Shown: piece after piece, positions 31,698 through 42,344 of the stretch
Layout: each line of letters opens with the position of its first letter
Position numbering within the stretch: the first letter of the stretch is position 1
Origin: Rhynchopus sp. YZ270_cl-10
Lineage: Eukaryota > Euglenozoa > Diplonemea > Diplonemida > Diplonemidae
Direction of reading: 5' to 3'
DNA: 64,000 nt
NCBI GenBank assembly: GCA_964035575.1
Contig: OZ037848.1
Coordinates: forward strand, 62,001 to 126,000
Translations under genes and position numbers: made by a program
Notes under the pieces: generated by a model
Told to the model about the DNA's origin: nothing
The model's input: the letters and a program-made list of their open reading frames with translations, nothing else
The model's database searches: none

Positions 31698-32039
31698 TAT
31701 CTTATTTTCTGGTTAGGGAAGGGCAGGGTAGGGGAGGGGAGGGGAGGGGGGGTGTGGCGCGATGCATGCATAACAACACGAAACAAAGAAACAAGATTTT
31801 GTATTTTTTTTTTTTTAAAAGATGCCTGTGCTGGAGTGCAGAGTATTTTATAACTTTACTTTTTTTTCGACTACCTAAGATTCTTACCTAAAACAATTGA
31901 CTCAATATTATAATCCAAAATAATACTAATATGGGGTGATTTGAAGATTTTTTCCTAGGTTTCTATGTGGACTACCCCTTTGAAGGTTCTTTTCATCCTA
32001 AAGGGTTCAGGGAACGACGTCTATACCTTCCGTAGTACA

Positions 32040-32112
32040 AAGGCTTCGGCCAACATTGAGTACAGACCCGAATTCTCCCACCTGGTGGGATTACTCGGCG
32101 ATTGTCGACACA
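32040..32112 (-). repeat. GTCGACAATC / stem / TCTGTACTCA motif, minus copy
   Basis: In the minus sense: GTCGACAATCGCC, a CCCACC/GGTGGG hairpin, then GGTCTGTACTCAATGTTGG and CCGAAGCCTTTGTACTACG. The stem differs from all other copies but still pairs. Confidence 0.65.
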
Positions 32113-32241
32113 GCTACCAAATAAGTTGTCGAAGTTAAGCCTTAACTTCGATACGATGAGGGCCCTGCTCTTTTTTGATAAATTGACACATTGACAACGT
32201 GTGTCACCTCCACTGCTCTCAAGATCCTCCACGTAGGGGAG

Positions 32242-32788
32242 CAGGGATATTGCTAACTTTTGGGATTTTGGGATTTCGTGGGGCGATGGTCGAAAAAAGG
32301 GGGGGAGTGCTGACGCTAAGGCCGGCTGGCCGGATATAATTTTTTTTTTTTGACTTTTTTTCCCCCAGTCGAGCCCACCTGAGCTCAAGTTGGGGGAATG
32401 TAAGAATTCCGTGGTTGTCCAACTGCGGAGTTCGGCTTCACTGATATTTACACCAGGCAGACAGGGCACACGAATTATCAGTAACCTCAGTACATTAACA
32501 AAAGAAATGGTGATCATGGCACCCAAAGGTTCCTGGCGAAGCCACGGTACGCAACATTTCTAAAATTTGCGCTTAAAATTGCACATTTTTACTGCCAAAC
32601 TCTGTCATGGGAAGGGTGGGTCGCAAGCTTGCGCCGCAGGCGCACGGTACGCTACTTTTTGTCTTTCGCCATGCTGCATGCCATAGTGCCATATATAGTA
32701 CACTAGTTACCGTGGTGCGATGGTTCATGGAAAGGGGGGGGAACCCCAAATTCAGTGGGGCGATGGTCGATGGTTAGCAATATCCCTG
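32242..32788. mobile_element. Mutator-like MITE with 9-bp target duplication
   Basis: 547 bp with perfect 16-bp inverted ends CAGGGATATTGCTAAC. It is flanked by a perfect 9-bp direct repeat GTAGGGGAG (32233-32241 and 32789-32797), the duplication length typical of Mutator-like elements. There is no coding capacity. It lies inside the left-arm-specific segment. Confidence 0.9.
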
Positions 32789-32806
32789 GTAGGGGAGGAT
32801 GTTTCC

Positions 32807-33039
32807 TACACGACGGTGAAGTATAGTACATTACAAGTGAAGTTACATGTAACGTTACAAGTGAAAAACCGTTACAAGTGAGTTACAAGTGAGTTACAAG
32901 TGGGATACATGAATTACAGGCAAAATCAGGTTGTAACTGGTGGGTTACAAGTGAGTTACAAGTGAGTTACATGTAACAAAAGTTACATGTAACTCACTTG
33001 TAACTCCACTTGTAACACCCGTTACTTCACCGTCGTGTA
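32807..33039. mobile_element. TA-flanked MITE built of GTTACAAGTGA units
   Basis: Both ends carry TACACGACGGTGAAGTA as perfect 17-bp inverted repeats. If TA is the target duplication, the element is of Tc1/mariner type. The interior is made of GTTACAAGTGA and TACATGTAAC units in both orientations, so much of the element can fold back on itself. Confidence 0.75.
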
Positions 33040-34016
33040 CAGGGGGGAGGGGGGGGGGGGGGGGGGTGTTTTTTTTTTTTTTTTTTGGGGGGGGAGGCTC
33101 AGGGTTTTATCTTGAAAAAACATTTTAAAATTTTACCCGGTCTACCCGGTCTGGCAAAAAAGTGGTCAAAAATTTTTTTTTCGCCTCCGGCGAAAATGTC
33201 CCGGAAAACTGCTGCATTCACTCGCATATTGCATATCATATCACGTTCCCCACCTTTGCGGGTTTGCGGAATACGGGAAAAAATCACTTCAGGTCGGTAG
33301 CGTGCGGACGTTTCCTCGGATAGACATCTACAAAAAGAAACAGCAGTCATGGCAAAGGTTCCTGGCGAAGCCACGGTACGCAACATTTGTAAAAAATGTT
33401 GACATAAAATGGCACTGTCGTTGGTCATTATCGTCAGTTCCCGTAAATGTTAACATATTTTTCTAAATGAAAGTTTCTGGCGAAGCCACGGTACGCAACA
33501 TTTCAAAATAGTGCGCCTAAAAATTGCACATTTTACAGCCAAATTATGTCATGGGAAGGGTGGGTTGCAAGCTTGCGCCGCAGGCGCAGGGTACGCTACT
33601 TTTTTGCTTTCGCCATGCTGCATGCTTCCTTTTCCTTCGGCGGTTGACCAATTGAGTCGCGTTCTGGCTGTGACAGGGTCTCTTTGTTCATGAGGCCAGT
33701 TCTGGTCGCTCCCCAAGATTTATCACATTTTTTTTTGGCCTGACCGGGTGTATATATATATTTTTTTTTCCCCCCAGACCGGGTAAATATTTTTTTTTTT
33801 TATTTTGCCCGGTCTGGGACCACTAACATATAAGGAGATAAAACCCTGGGGGAGGGGGGCACTTTGCACTGGGGGCAGGAAAAAGGAAAAACAATGCGAA
33901 CACGGGAAAACCCGAAAGACGCTGATGGTTGATGGAACTCGTGTGAGGAGAAGGTTACACGGAAAAATGGGTGGGGAAACATGTCTCAAATCAGTAATGT
34001 TTTGGAAAGAGAAATT

Positions 34017-36922
34017 TTACTGTGTGCGTGTTTTTTTTGTTGTAGGCTGCGACGGGGTCTCAGTCATGTCTTCCCCTGATCTCTTTCTTTGGCTTCTTGA
34101 AATGGTTTTCCTGCAGTAAAAGCACATCACCGCACCTTTTGTCTTTTCTGAAACTTGTCCAACGACGAGTTCAGTTTCCCTGTCGTTGATCAAATACCAC
34201 CTACCCCCCCTAAGATTGCAGGAGTAGTAGTGGCCTGATTGCTGAGAGCCGGTGTGCACAATCACCGACACAAGCTGGTATTCGGCTTCGACTTGGTTCC
34301 CGATACAGTGTTCGCTCAGATCCAAAGACAAATCCACGTCGACATCCGCAGTATTCTTTGTATGGGTGGTTCGCCCAGTGCGTGTGAATCGCTGGAAGTA
34401 AAGCGCGAGTATAGGAGGAGGAGTGAGGAGCTGTAAATGATGGGTGTGGACGTCGTCACGGACTTGAGGGTTGAATAAAGATCGCACGCTTTCAGCTACG
34501 CTTGAGAATAAGGGGAGGACAAGGTCAAAAGTGAAGGGGTTGTACTGCGGGGTTCCGCTGTTGTACTGTACCATTGACCCGGTGAAGAAGCCATGCATCT
34601 CCGACGAAAGCTCAGACATCAAACCCATCACGAATTCTTGGCAATCAGACTCCCGGAACATTAGTTCCTTGACGCTGTCCGTCTTCCGGAGGAGAGTCAA
34701 CATTGCAGACGGAGTCACACCGCCACTTCCCTTGCGTCGCGCTCCCTCCAACCTGGCAAACAGTGCCCTCAACTGCTTCTGCACAGGAGTCCCCCCCTCG
34801 TCGTTCTCTATGCCTTCTCTAAAGGAATCACATGAGAACAATGCCTGCATAATGGCATTGAAAAAGCAAGTGATACCCGCATTCACCAGACCAGGCTGAT
34901 GACACTCGACAGAAGAGTCGCCCTCATCACCCTCATCACCCTCATCACCCTCATCATCCTCATCTGTGTCATTGTCATCCTCTCCAGTCTCTTTGGTTTC
35001 GCCAGAAGCCTTGCGGCCGTCCTCCTGTATCCTTTGCAGGAGAACCGCCTTTGTCCCATCACTCCTCAAGCACCTCACCAAACACTGTTCACGGAGGGAT
35101 TTCAGGGAATCTTCGCTTGTGATTTCATCAATCCCTAGTTTGGTGATTTGTGATGCGAGTTCCTCCTTCCTCCGCTTTCTTTCCCCCCTGGATGCCTCTG
35201 CTTTCTCTGCTTTTTCTCCTCTCTTCAGTAGCTCTGCCTCAACTGCTTCTCTATTTTTAAAACTCCTGGCGGTGCTTGAGTCAAACTCTGCAGCTTTTAC
35301 TTTTGCGAAAGCACGCACCGCCTCCGTTTGCAGGGAGTCTCGAACGCTAAGCGAGTACGCACGGATGGCCCCTATTGCCCGGAGCATGTGGTCGGAGGTC
35401 CGCTTTGTTGAGTCTGCGATTACTTTTTTGTAAATCGCAATGGGGCGTTCCGTCGTCGCCGGATTCCCGCCGTACGGAGCAATCGAATCATGGCCCCCTG
35501 TGCGGAAATAACGGGACTCACGGTCCATGATGTTCAACAGGGAAGTTGAAATGACCCTGCAAAAACATTGCTCATGCTCCACCATGCCGTCCTGAGTCCA
35601 ATCAAACTCGGTGCGGGAAGGTCCACTGAACGCAGCAACTACCTTATGCAGCTCGTCCGCGTAGCCGTCCTGAGCATCTTCGCGACGAGGCTCCCATAGC
35701 TCTTCAACGGCATCAGTTTGTGTGTCTGTGCAATATTTTAATTTTGCACGCCTGGCGTCTCTTCACGTAGATGGCACCAATCCGAATAGGGATCTTTAAT
35801 CCGAAAGATCCTCCTTCACTTCTCGCTTCCAAGCATGTTCTTTGTCCATTCCTGCTGCTGCCGCTCCCACTACCCCCTTCCAAAATCTCTCCAAGGAGGT
35901 CCCCTCAGGAATCGACCACGTCAGCAGTGTCAGGGGATAGGTGAACACTTGAAAAACACGAGCATACACAGAAATGTGCGTCGCCGTTGCTGGTGCTTTC
36001 AGGTGCGTGTACATGGTGTGCCACCTGTTCGGGATCTTAGTGGCGGCTGAGGGGTCGTTGGAGTACAATACAGCGCTCCGCTCCGACAGGTAGGTTTGCA
36101 CCAGAGTGAAGAGGTTCGTGTCGCCTACGGTCTGCATGAGAGTCCATGCTCCTGCAGTGATGGAGGAAAACCTTCCTCCTGTTACAGGATAGAAGAAAAG
36201 TTTTCCTAACAGCACCTTCTTCTCTTTTTCCACCCAGACACGAAAGCCGTTGTGCGACACTGTGAACTCGTACATACGAGTGACAAACATAGCAATGTAT
36301 GTCAAGTCTTTCATAGCAGCCTTGTCCAGCAGATGCCCACGATGTACGGGTTCCATGACGTCACAGTTCACTACACCCGAAATAACAAGCTGGCGGGAGA
36401 ACGACTTCATTGCACGGTCATTGATGACGGATGAAAACTTGTGCGATATCGGTTCGGTCACGTTAAACCCTGAATCCGCGAGGAAGAGATGCAACAGTGC
36501 AAAATAGCGAAGTGAATCGTCAAGGTGATTCTGTACGGCAACATTTGTTTTTAGTTGCGTCACTGCCGTCAATAGCGGGTAATACTGTATGTCATGAGTG
36601 CCACATTCTCTTTTGACTTGCAGGAAAGTGAGGCCCATGACAAGAACACTGGTTAAACCGCAAGGCAATGGGCCACTATCGCCGCCCAGACATGCACTCT
36701 CCCCCACACGAAGCAACATCTCCATGTCCATGAGGACAAGGTGCTCGAGGATGCACATACGTACCCGATAATAGGTGATGCTGCTTGTATCCAAAGATAA
36801 ACCCGTAGAAGCTTCATGAATAGTTTCAAGCATGACGCGTAGATGATCAGCAATACGATGTAGGGGCGCACCATCACGAACACACTGCACGGTCAGCTTG
36901 TTGAGAGCAGTGCGAGAGATTC
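34017..36922 (-). pseudogene. Gene A, left-arm copy (interrupted)
   Basis: Aligns along its length with the intact right-arm gene (37092-40013) at about 99% identity but is interrupted: the N-terminal part (to about 35796) and the protease part (34017-35585) lie in different frames, and the start region has also changed. The protease part alone still encodes a complete-looking SAP and ubiquitin-protease region of 522 residues, so a shorter product cannot be excluded. Confidence 0.8.
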
Positions 36923-36958
36923 ACTTTTGTGTCCAAACATTTTTTTATGCGCGTTCCC

Positions 36959-37056
36959 TAAGAGGATGTGTGAATAAGGATAAAAAAAAAAGGGTAACTA
37001 TTTTTTGACTATCTTGCTTACCTTTTTTTTATCCTTATTCACACATCCTCTTAGGG
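36959..37056. repeat. Centre of the giant palindrome
   Basis: CTAAGAGGATGTGTGAATAA and the following A run (36959-36998) are repeated inverted at 37018-37056. About 19 bp of unpaired T-rich sequence lies between them. Transcripts of gene A start outward from this centre on both sides, so any promoter must lie within a very short shared region. Confidence 0.85.
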
Positions 37057-37091
37057 AATTCACACATGTTTGGATCAACTGTTGCACAAAA

Positions 37092-40013
37092 ATGAATCTC
37101 TCTCGCGCTGCTCTCAACAAGCTGACCGTGCAGTGTGTTCGTGATGGTGTGCCCCTACATCGTATTGCTGATCATCTACGCGTCATGCTTGAAACTATTC
37201 ATGAAGCTTCTACGGGTTTATCTTTGGATACAAGCAGCATCACCTATTATCGGGTACGTATGTGCATCCTCGAGCACCTTGTCCTCATGGACATGGAGAT
37301 GTTGCTTCGTGTGGGGGAGAGTGCATGTCTGGGCGGCGATAGTGGCCCATTGCCTTGCGGTTTAACCAGTGTTCTTGTCATGGGCCTCACTTTCCTGCAA
37401 GTCAAAAGAGAATGTGGCACTCATGACATACAGTATTACCCGCTATTGACGGCAGTGACGCAACTAAAAACAAATGTTGCCGTACAGAATCACCTTGACG
37501 ATTCACTTCGCTATTTTGCACTGTTGCATCTCTTCCTCGCGGATTCAGGGTTTAACGTGACCGAACCGATATCGCACAAGTTTTCATCCGTCATCAATGA
37601 CCGTGCAATGAAGTCGTTCTCCCGCCAGCTTGTTATTTCGGGTGTAGTGAACTGTGACGTCATGGAACCCGTACATCGTGGGCATCTGCTGGACAAGGCT
37701 GCTATGAAAGACTTGACATACATTGCTATGTTTGTCACTCGTATGTACGAGTTCACAGTGTCGCACAACGGCTTTCGTGTCTGGGTGGAAAAAGAGAAGA
37801 AGGTGCTGTTAGGAAAACTTTTCTTCTATCCTGTAACAGGAGGAAGGTTTTCCTCCATCACTGCAGGAGCATGGACTCTCATGCAGACCGTAGGCGACAC
37901 GAACCTCTTCACTCTGGTGCAAACCTACCTGTCGGAGCGGAGCGCTGTATTGTACTCCAACGACCCCTCAGCCGCCACTAAGATCCCGAACAGGTGGCAC
38001 ACCATGTACACGCACCTGAAAGCACCAGCAACGGCGATGCACATTTCTGTGTATGCTCGTGTTTTTCAAGTGTTCACCTATCCCCTGACACTGCTGACGT
38101 GGTCGATTCCTGAGGGGACCTCCTTGGAGAGCTTTTGGAAGGGGGTAGTGGGAGCGGCAGCAGCAGGAATGGACAAACAACATGCTTGGAAGCAGGAAGT
38201 GGAGGAGGATCTTTTCGGATTAAAGATCCCTATTCGGATTGGTGCCATCTACGTGAAGAGACGCCAGGCGTGCAAAATTAAAATATTGCACACAGACACA
38301 CAAACTGATGCCGTTGAAGAGCTATGGGAGCCTCGTCGCGAAGATGCTCAGGACGGCTACGCGGACGAGCTGCATAAGGTAGTTGCTGCGTTCAGTGGAC
38401 CTTCCCGCACCGAGTTTGATTGGACTCAGGACGGCATGGTGGAGCATGAGCAATGTTTTTGCAGGGTCATTTCAACTTCCCTGTTGAACATCATGGACCG
38501 TGAGTCCCGTTATTTCCGCACAGGGGGCCATGATTCGATTGCTCCGTACGGCGGGAATCCGGCGACGACGGAACGCCCCATTGCGATTTACAAAAAAGTA
38601 ATCGCAGACTCAACAAAGCGGACCTCCGACCACATGCTCCGGGCAATAGGGGCCATCCGTGCGTACTCGCTTAGCGTTCGAGACTCCCTGCAAACGGAGG
38701 CGGTGCGTGCTTTCGCAAAAGTAAAAGCTGCAGAGTTTGACTCAAGCACCGCCAGGAGTTTTAAAAATGGAGAAGCAGTTGAGGCAGAGCTACTGAAGAG
38801 AGGAGAAAAAGCAGAAAAAGCAGAGGCATCCAGGGGGGAAAGAAAGCGGAGGAAGGAGGAACTCGCATCACAAATCACCAAACTAGGGGTTGATGAAATC
38901 ACAAGCGAAGATTCCCTGAAATCCCTCCGTGAACAGTGTTTGGTGAGGTGCTTGAGGAGTGATGGGACAAAGGCGGTTCTCCTGCAAAGGATACAGGAGG
39001 ACGGCCGCAAGGCTTCTGGCGAAACCAAAGAGACTGGAGAGGATGACAATGACACAGATGAGGATGATGAGGGTGATGAGGGTGATGAGGGTGATGAGGG
39101 TGATGAGGACGACTCTTCAGTCGAGTGTCATCAGCCTGGTCTGGTGAATGCGGGTATCACTTGCTTTTTCAATGCCATTATGCAGGCATTGTTCTCATGT
39201 GATTCCTTTAGAGAAGGCATAGAGAACGACGAGGGGGGGACTCCTGTGCAGAAGCAGTTGAGGGCACTGTTTGCCAGGTTGGAGGCAGCGCGACGCAAGG
39301 GAAGTGGCAGTGTGACTCCGTCTGCAATGTTGACTCTCCTCCGGAAGACGGACAGCGTCAAGGAACTAATGTTCCGGGAGTCTGATTGCCAAGAATTCGT
39401 GATGGGTTTGATGTCTGAGCTTTCGTCGGAGATGCATGGCTTCTTCACCGGGTCAATGGTACAGTACAACAGCGGAACCCCGCAGTACAACCCCTTCACT
39501 TTTGACCTTGTCCTCCCCTTATTCTCAAGCGTAGCTGAAAGCGTGCGATCTTTATTCAACCCTCAAGTCCGTGACGACGTCCACACCCATCATTTACAGC
39601 TCCTCACTCCTCCTCCTATACTCGCGCTTTACTTCCAGCGATTCACACGCACTGGGCGAACCACCCATACAAAGAATACTGCGGATGTCGACGTGGATTT
39701 GTCTTTGGATCTGAGCGAACACTGTATCGGGAACCAAGTCGAAGCCGAATACCAGCTTGTGTCGGTGATTGTGCACACCGGCTCTCAGCAATCAGGCCAC
39801 TACTACTCCTGCAATCTTAGGGGGGGTAGGTGGTATTTGATCAACGACAGGGAAACTGAACTCGTCGTTGGACAAGTTTCAGAAAAGACAAAAGGTGCGG
39901 TGATGTGCTTTTACTGCAGGAAAACCATTTCAAGAAGCCAAAGAAAGAGATCAGGGGAAGACATGACTGAGACCCCGTCGCAGCCTACAACAAAAAAAAC
40001 ACGCACACAGTAA
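37092..40013 (+). CDS. Gene A: SAP-domain ubiquitin-specific protease with a novel N-terminal half
   Basis: A 973-residue protein from the ATG at 37092. The frame is open back to 37005, but that stretch overlaps the palindrome centre. Residues 1-450 have no recognised domain and are mostly helical with scattered Cys. Residues 560-600 are a Lys/Glu-rich coiled stretch. Residues about 603-637 (SLKSLREQCLVRCLRSDGTK, then AVLLQRI) fit a SAP DNA-binding motif. An acidic Asp/Glu-Gly run follows (650-675). The C-terminal 265 residues are a family C19 protease that removes ubiquitin. The Cys box GLVNAGITCFFNAIMQ has Cys691, the helix SDCQEFVMGLMSEL follows, and the His box SGHYYSCNL has His903 and WYLINDRE. 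The tail KRSGEDM...KKTRTQ looks like a nuclear signal. A nuclear, DNA-associated deubiquitinase is inferred. It lies upstream of gene B on the same strand. Confidence 0.9.
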   Translation: MNLSRAALNKLTVQCVRDGVPLHRIADHLRVMLETIHEASTGLSLDTSSITYYRVRMCILEHLVLMDMEMLLRVGESACLGGDSGPLPCGLTSVLVMGLTFLQVKRECGTHDIQYYPLLTAVTQLKTNVAVQNHLDDSLRYFALLHLFLADSGFNVTEPISHKFSSVINDRAMKSFSRQLVISGVVNCDVMEPVHRGHLLDKAAMKDLTYIAMFVTRMYEFTVSHNGFRVWVEKEKKVLLGKLFFYPVTGGRFSSITAGAWTLMQTVGDTNLFTLVQTYLSERSAVLYSNDPSAATKIPNRWHTMYTHLKAPATAMHISVYARVFQVFTYPLTLLTWSIPEGTSLESFWKGVVGAAAAGMDKQHAWKQEVEEDLFGLKIPIRIGAIYVKRRQACKIKILHTDTQTDAVEELWEPRREDAQDGYADELHKVVAAFSGPSRTEFDWTQDGMVEHEQCFCRVISTSLLNIMDRESRYFRTGGHDSIAPYGGNPATTERPIAIYKKVIADSTKRTSDHMLRAIGAIRAYSLSVRDSLQTEAVRAFAKVKAAEFDSSTARSFKNGEAVEAELLKRGEKAEKAEASRGERKRRKEELASQITKLGVDEITSEDSLKSLREQCLVRCLRSDGTKAVLLQRIQEDGRKASGETKETGEDDNDTDEDDEGDEGDEGDEGDEDDSSVECHQPGLVNAGITCFFNAIMQALFSCDSFREGIENDEGGTPVQKQLRALFARLEAARRKGSGSVTPSAMLTLLRKTDSVKELMFRESDCQEFVMGLMSELSSEMHGFFTGSMVQYNSGTPQYNPFTFDLVLPLFSSVAESVRSLFNPQVRDDVHTHHLQLLTPPPILALYFQRFTRTGRTTHTKNTADVDVDLSLDLSEHCIGNQVEAEYQLVSVIVHTGSQQSGHYYSCNLRGGRWYLINDRETELVVGQVSEKTKGAVMCFYCRKTISRSQRKRSGEDMTETPSQPTTKKTRTQ

Positions 40014-40810
40014 AATTTCTCTTTCCAAAACATTACTGATTTGAGACATGTTTCCCCACCCATTTTTCCGTGTAACCTTCTCCTCACACGAGTTCCATCA
40101 ACCATCAGCGTCTTTCGGGTTTTCCCGTGTTCGCATTGTTTTTCCTTTTTCCTGCCCCCAGTGCAAAGTGCCCCCCCCCCCCCCCCAAAAAAAAATAAAA
40201 AATAAAGAATAAAATATAGTGGACCACACTCTAGGGTGGCTACACTAATACAACCAAGTTTTCAAAAAAAAAAAAAAAAAAAAAAGAAAGAAAGAAGAAA
40301 AAAGGATGACAGTGGGACAGTGGAGCTTGCACGCGTGGCAAGCAACTGCACTATTCCAACAATTTTTATAAAAAGAAAAAGCGAAGTCACCACACGTTGT
40401 CAATTTATCAAAAAAAGGGTGGGCGGGTGAAGGGAAAAATTGCGCAGCTGATGCTGCACGATAACGGTTGTGACAGGGTTCTGAGCACGTCGAGGCTCGG
40501 TGAATCTTCTAAAATTTTTGTTATGCAAATGGGGGTGATTTGGGGTCTTTTTTTTCAGGATCTTCAAATCACCCCATATTAGTATTATTTTGGATTATAA
40601 TATTGAGTCAATTGTTTTAGGTAAGAATCTTAGGTAGTCGAAAAAAAAGTAAAGTTATAAAATACTCTGCACTCCAGCACAGGCATCTTTTAAAAAAAAA
40701 AAAATACAAAATCTTGTTTCTTTGTTTCGTGTTGTTATGCATGCATCGCGCCACACCCCCCCTCCCCTCCCCTCCCCTACCCTGCCCTTCCCTAACCAGA
40801 AAATAAGATA
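40014..40810. other. Spacer between genes A and B, right arm
   Basis: The parts next to each gene match the left arm. The middle (40171-40559) is unique and holds C and A runs and the CTAATACAAC-type element at 40214-40264. Confidence 0.6.
40214..40264 (+). promoter_or_regulatory. Candidate 3' element downstream of gene A
   Basis: Reads ATAGTGGACCACACTCTAGG, then CTACACTAATACAACCAAGT and TTTC, about 200 nt after the stop. It has the same order and orientation relative to the gene as the copies following host genes, so the element gene may use a host-type 3' signal. Confidence 0.45.
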
Positions 40811-41665
40811 ATGACAGAACATACGGTCACACTGAAGGTGTCGTTCCAGGAAGGGGTGCCTGGCTGCAAGCACGAAATCTTCTCCTTCTTTGAGGATGAC
40901 ATCCCAGTTGTTTTGGATGCCCTCACGCGCGCTGCGTTTAAGTTGGGAAACATCCTCAGGAAGGCAAACAACCAACGCTGTAAGCCTATGAAGAAAGTGG
41001 ACCTGTCGTACAGGGTCCCGGCAGAGATGCGGGATGCGGACGACGACGAGGACAAGGGGCTGAGGTCGCTCCACGAAGAGCAGTGTCTGCGCAATCTCGT
41101 CCGCTCACGGGCTAAGCAGGTCGTAGCAGTCATCGGAACCACGAAGCCACGCCCAAAGAAAGCCGCCGCCAGAATGCAAAAACCATGGGAACTTTTGAGG
41201 GACAAACTTGCCACCACAAACAGTCTGGGAAACGCTTTTTCCATGTCTCCGACAGGGACCGTCAAGTGCAAGGGTAAGGATTGCACCTTCCAGTGTGTGT
41301 TCACCGCAGATGATCCTGATAGGCACAGGCTACACCCCTTCTACCGACACGTTTGTGACTGTAAGGCCGCACAAGCCGCCGTCGGGGCGGATGACTTTTT
41401 GATCATCCAAACTGCGCGCAACAAGGCCTTGGCGTCTTCAAAAAGAGGGAAGGTAAAAGAGAAGGATGACGCGGAGAAAGGGGATGAGGAGGAAGACCGC
41501 CTGAGGCACCAGCAGCAAAGCCAAACTCTCACGTTTTTTGGCTTTACGCCACCCATAAGGAAGGATTCCCCGAACAAAGATTCAAAGAAAGGAACAAAGA
41601 GGGAAGCCCCCGCAGACCCGGTTGGGGAGACAACGAAGAGGGCTAAGCTAGTCATTGGTGATTGA
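40811..41665 (+). CDS. Gene B: small basic protein with a Cys/His cluster
   Basis: A 284-residue protein from the ATG at 40811. Residues 1-95 have no recognised fold. Residues 103-130 are basic (TKPRPKKAAARMQK). A compact cluster of potential metal ligands follows: Cys153, Cys158, Cys162, His172, His175, His180, Cys182 and Cys184, suggesting a zinc-binding domain of unfamiliar spacing, possibly BED-like. Residues 206-284 are charged and disordered, with the hydrophobic QSQTLTFFGF (a weak PCNA-box look-alike lacking correct spacing) and a KKGTKRE...TTKRAK nuclear-type signal. The stop codon sits inside the terminal hairpin of the palindrome. A DNA-binding partner of gene A in the element's life cycle is the simplest guess; there is no direct evidence. 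Confidence 0.8.
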   Translation: MTEHTVTLKVSFQEGVPGCKHEIFSFFEDDIPVVLDALTRAAFKLGNILRKANNQRCKPMKKVDLSYRVPAEMRDADDDEDKGLRSLHEEQCLRNLVRSRAKQVVAVIGTTKPRPKKAAARMQKPWELLRDKLATTNSLGNAFSMSPTGTVKCKGKDCTFQCVFTADDPDRHRLHPFYRHVCDCKAAQAAVGADDFLIIQTARNKALASSKRGKVKEKDDAEKGDEEEDRLRHQQQSQTLTFFGFTPPIRKDSPNKDSKKGTKREAPADPVGETTKRAKLVIGD

Positions 41666-41676
41666 TGACTAGCTTA
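41644..41676. repeat. 12-bp hairpin at the right end of the inner palindrome
   Basis: Mirror copy of the hairpin at 30562-30594. Confidence 0.8.
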
Positions 41677-41681
41677 ACCTG

Positions 41682-42344
41682 CCGGGAATGGGAGGCTCCG
41701 TTTAGGAAAATCGGGTGGAAAAAGAATCAAATTTAGGGAATTTTGGAAAAAATTTTCACAAAATATGACCCATACTCCTACCAAGGGGCGTTTTCAGTCT
41801 AAAAACCCAAATTCAGATGAAATTGTGATGTTTGTGACTTCAGTCTGGCAGGGTCGGTCAGACTACCATGTATGGAGGGGGTAAACTGAGAGGATCAAGA
41901 ATAAAGAGAGGGGGTCATTTGCAGTTACGAATTGTCGCTTGTTCCTATCCTATTCCTTCACACTTCCACTACCCCAACAGGTTCACAGAAGTAAAATGAT
42001 ATAAAACCGCTCACCAACCTGTCGAGCGATGGTTGCTCTGGACGTGACATGCACGTTAAAGTCGATTCCCACGATGCATCGAAGTGTATGTCAAATGCCC
42101 CACCATTATTATCTTGACTGAACGTACAACCCTTTACAACCCGTTGTGTCCCACGAAGATGACACAACCCCCTTGTCTATTTGTTAGTTGCACACTCAAC
42201 CCATCTTTCAGATTCGACAAGCCGGAAACATGAATGCTGCTTCTCGTGGCTTGGTGTTGCAATAGAAGTAACCATACACTCTGGAGACGTCAAGTTGGTG
42301 CACCGCAGCTCAAGCACCAGCAACTGTACAATAAATCACCCATT
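41682..42344. other. Right flank between palindrome and array
   Basis: No counterpart on the left side of the element. A minus-strand frame at 41958-42167 (including FDIHFDASWES and SGFISFYFCEP) is weakly coding-like, but no family is recognised. Confidence 0.4.

Larger units (their letters stand above)
31949..33855. other. Left-arm-specific segment with nested insertions
   Basis: Absent from the right arm. It holds a minus-strand copy of the stem motif (32040-32112), a Mutator-like MITE (32242-32788), a TA-flanked MITE (32807-33039), poly-G/poly-T runs (33041-33095), ACCCGGTC repeats, and two further copies of a GGCGAAGCCACGGTACGCAA block (near 33357 and 33480) that also occurs inside the first MITE (near 32535). 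No gene is supported. Confidence 0.65.

Noticed and set aside
41200-41665. PCNA-binding box in gene B
   Set aside because: QTLTFF lacks the required Q-x-x-(L/M/I)-x-x-(F/Y)-(F/Y) spacing; kept only as a remark.
30557-41681. Palindrome as a folded-read assembly artefact
   Set aside because: The arms differ by scattered substitutions, by decay of the left genes and by large arm-specific segments, which a chimeric read would not produce.
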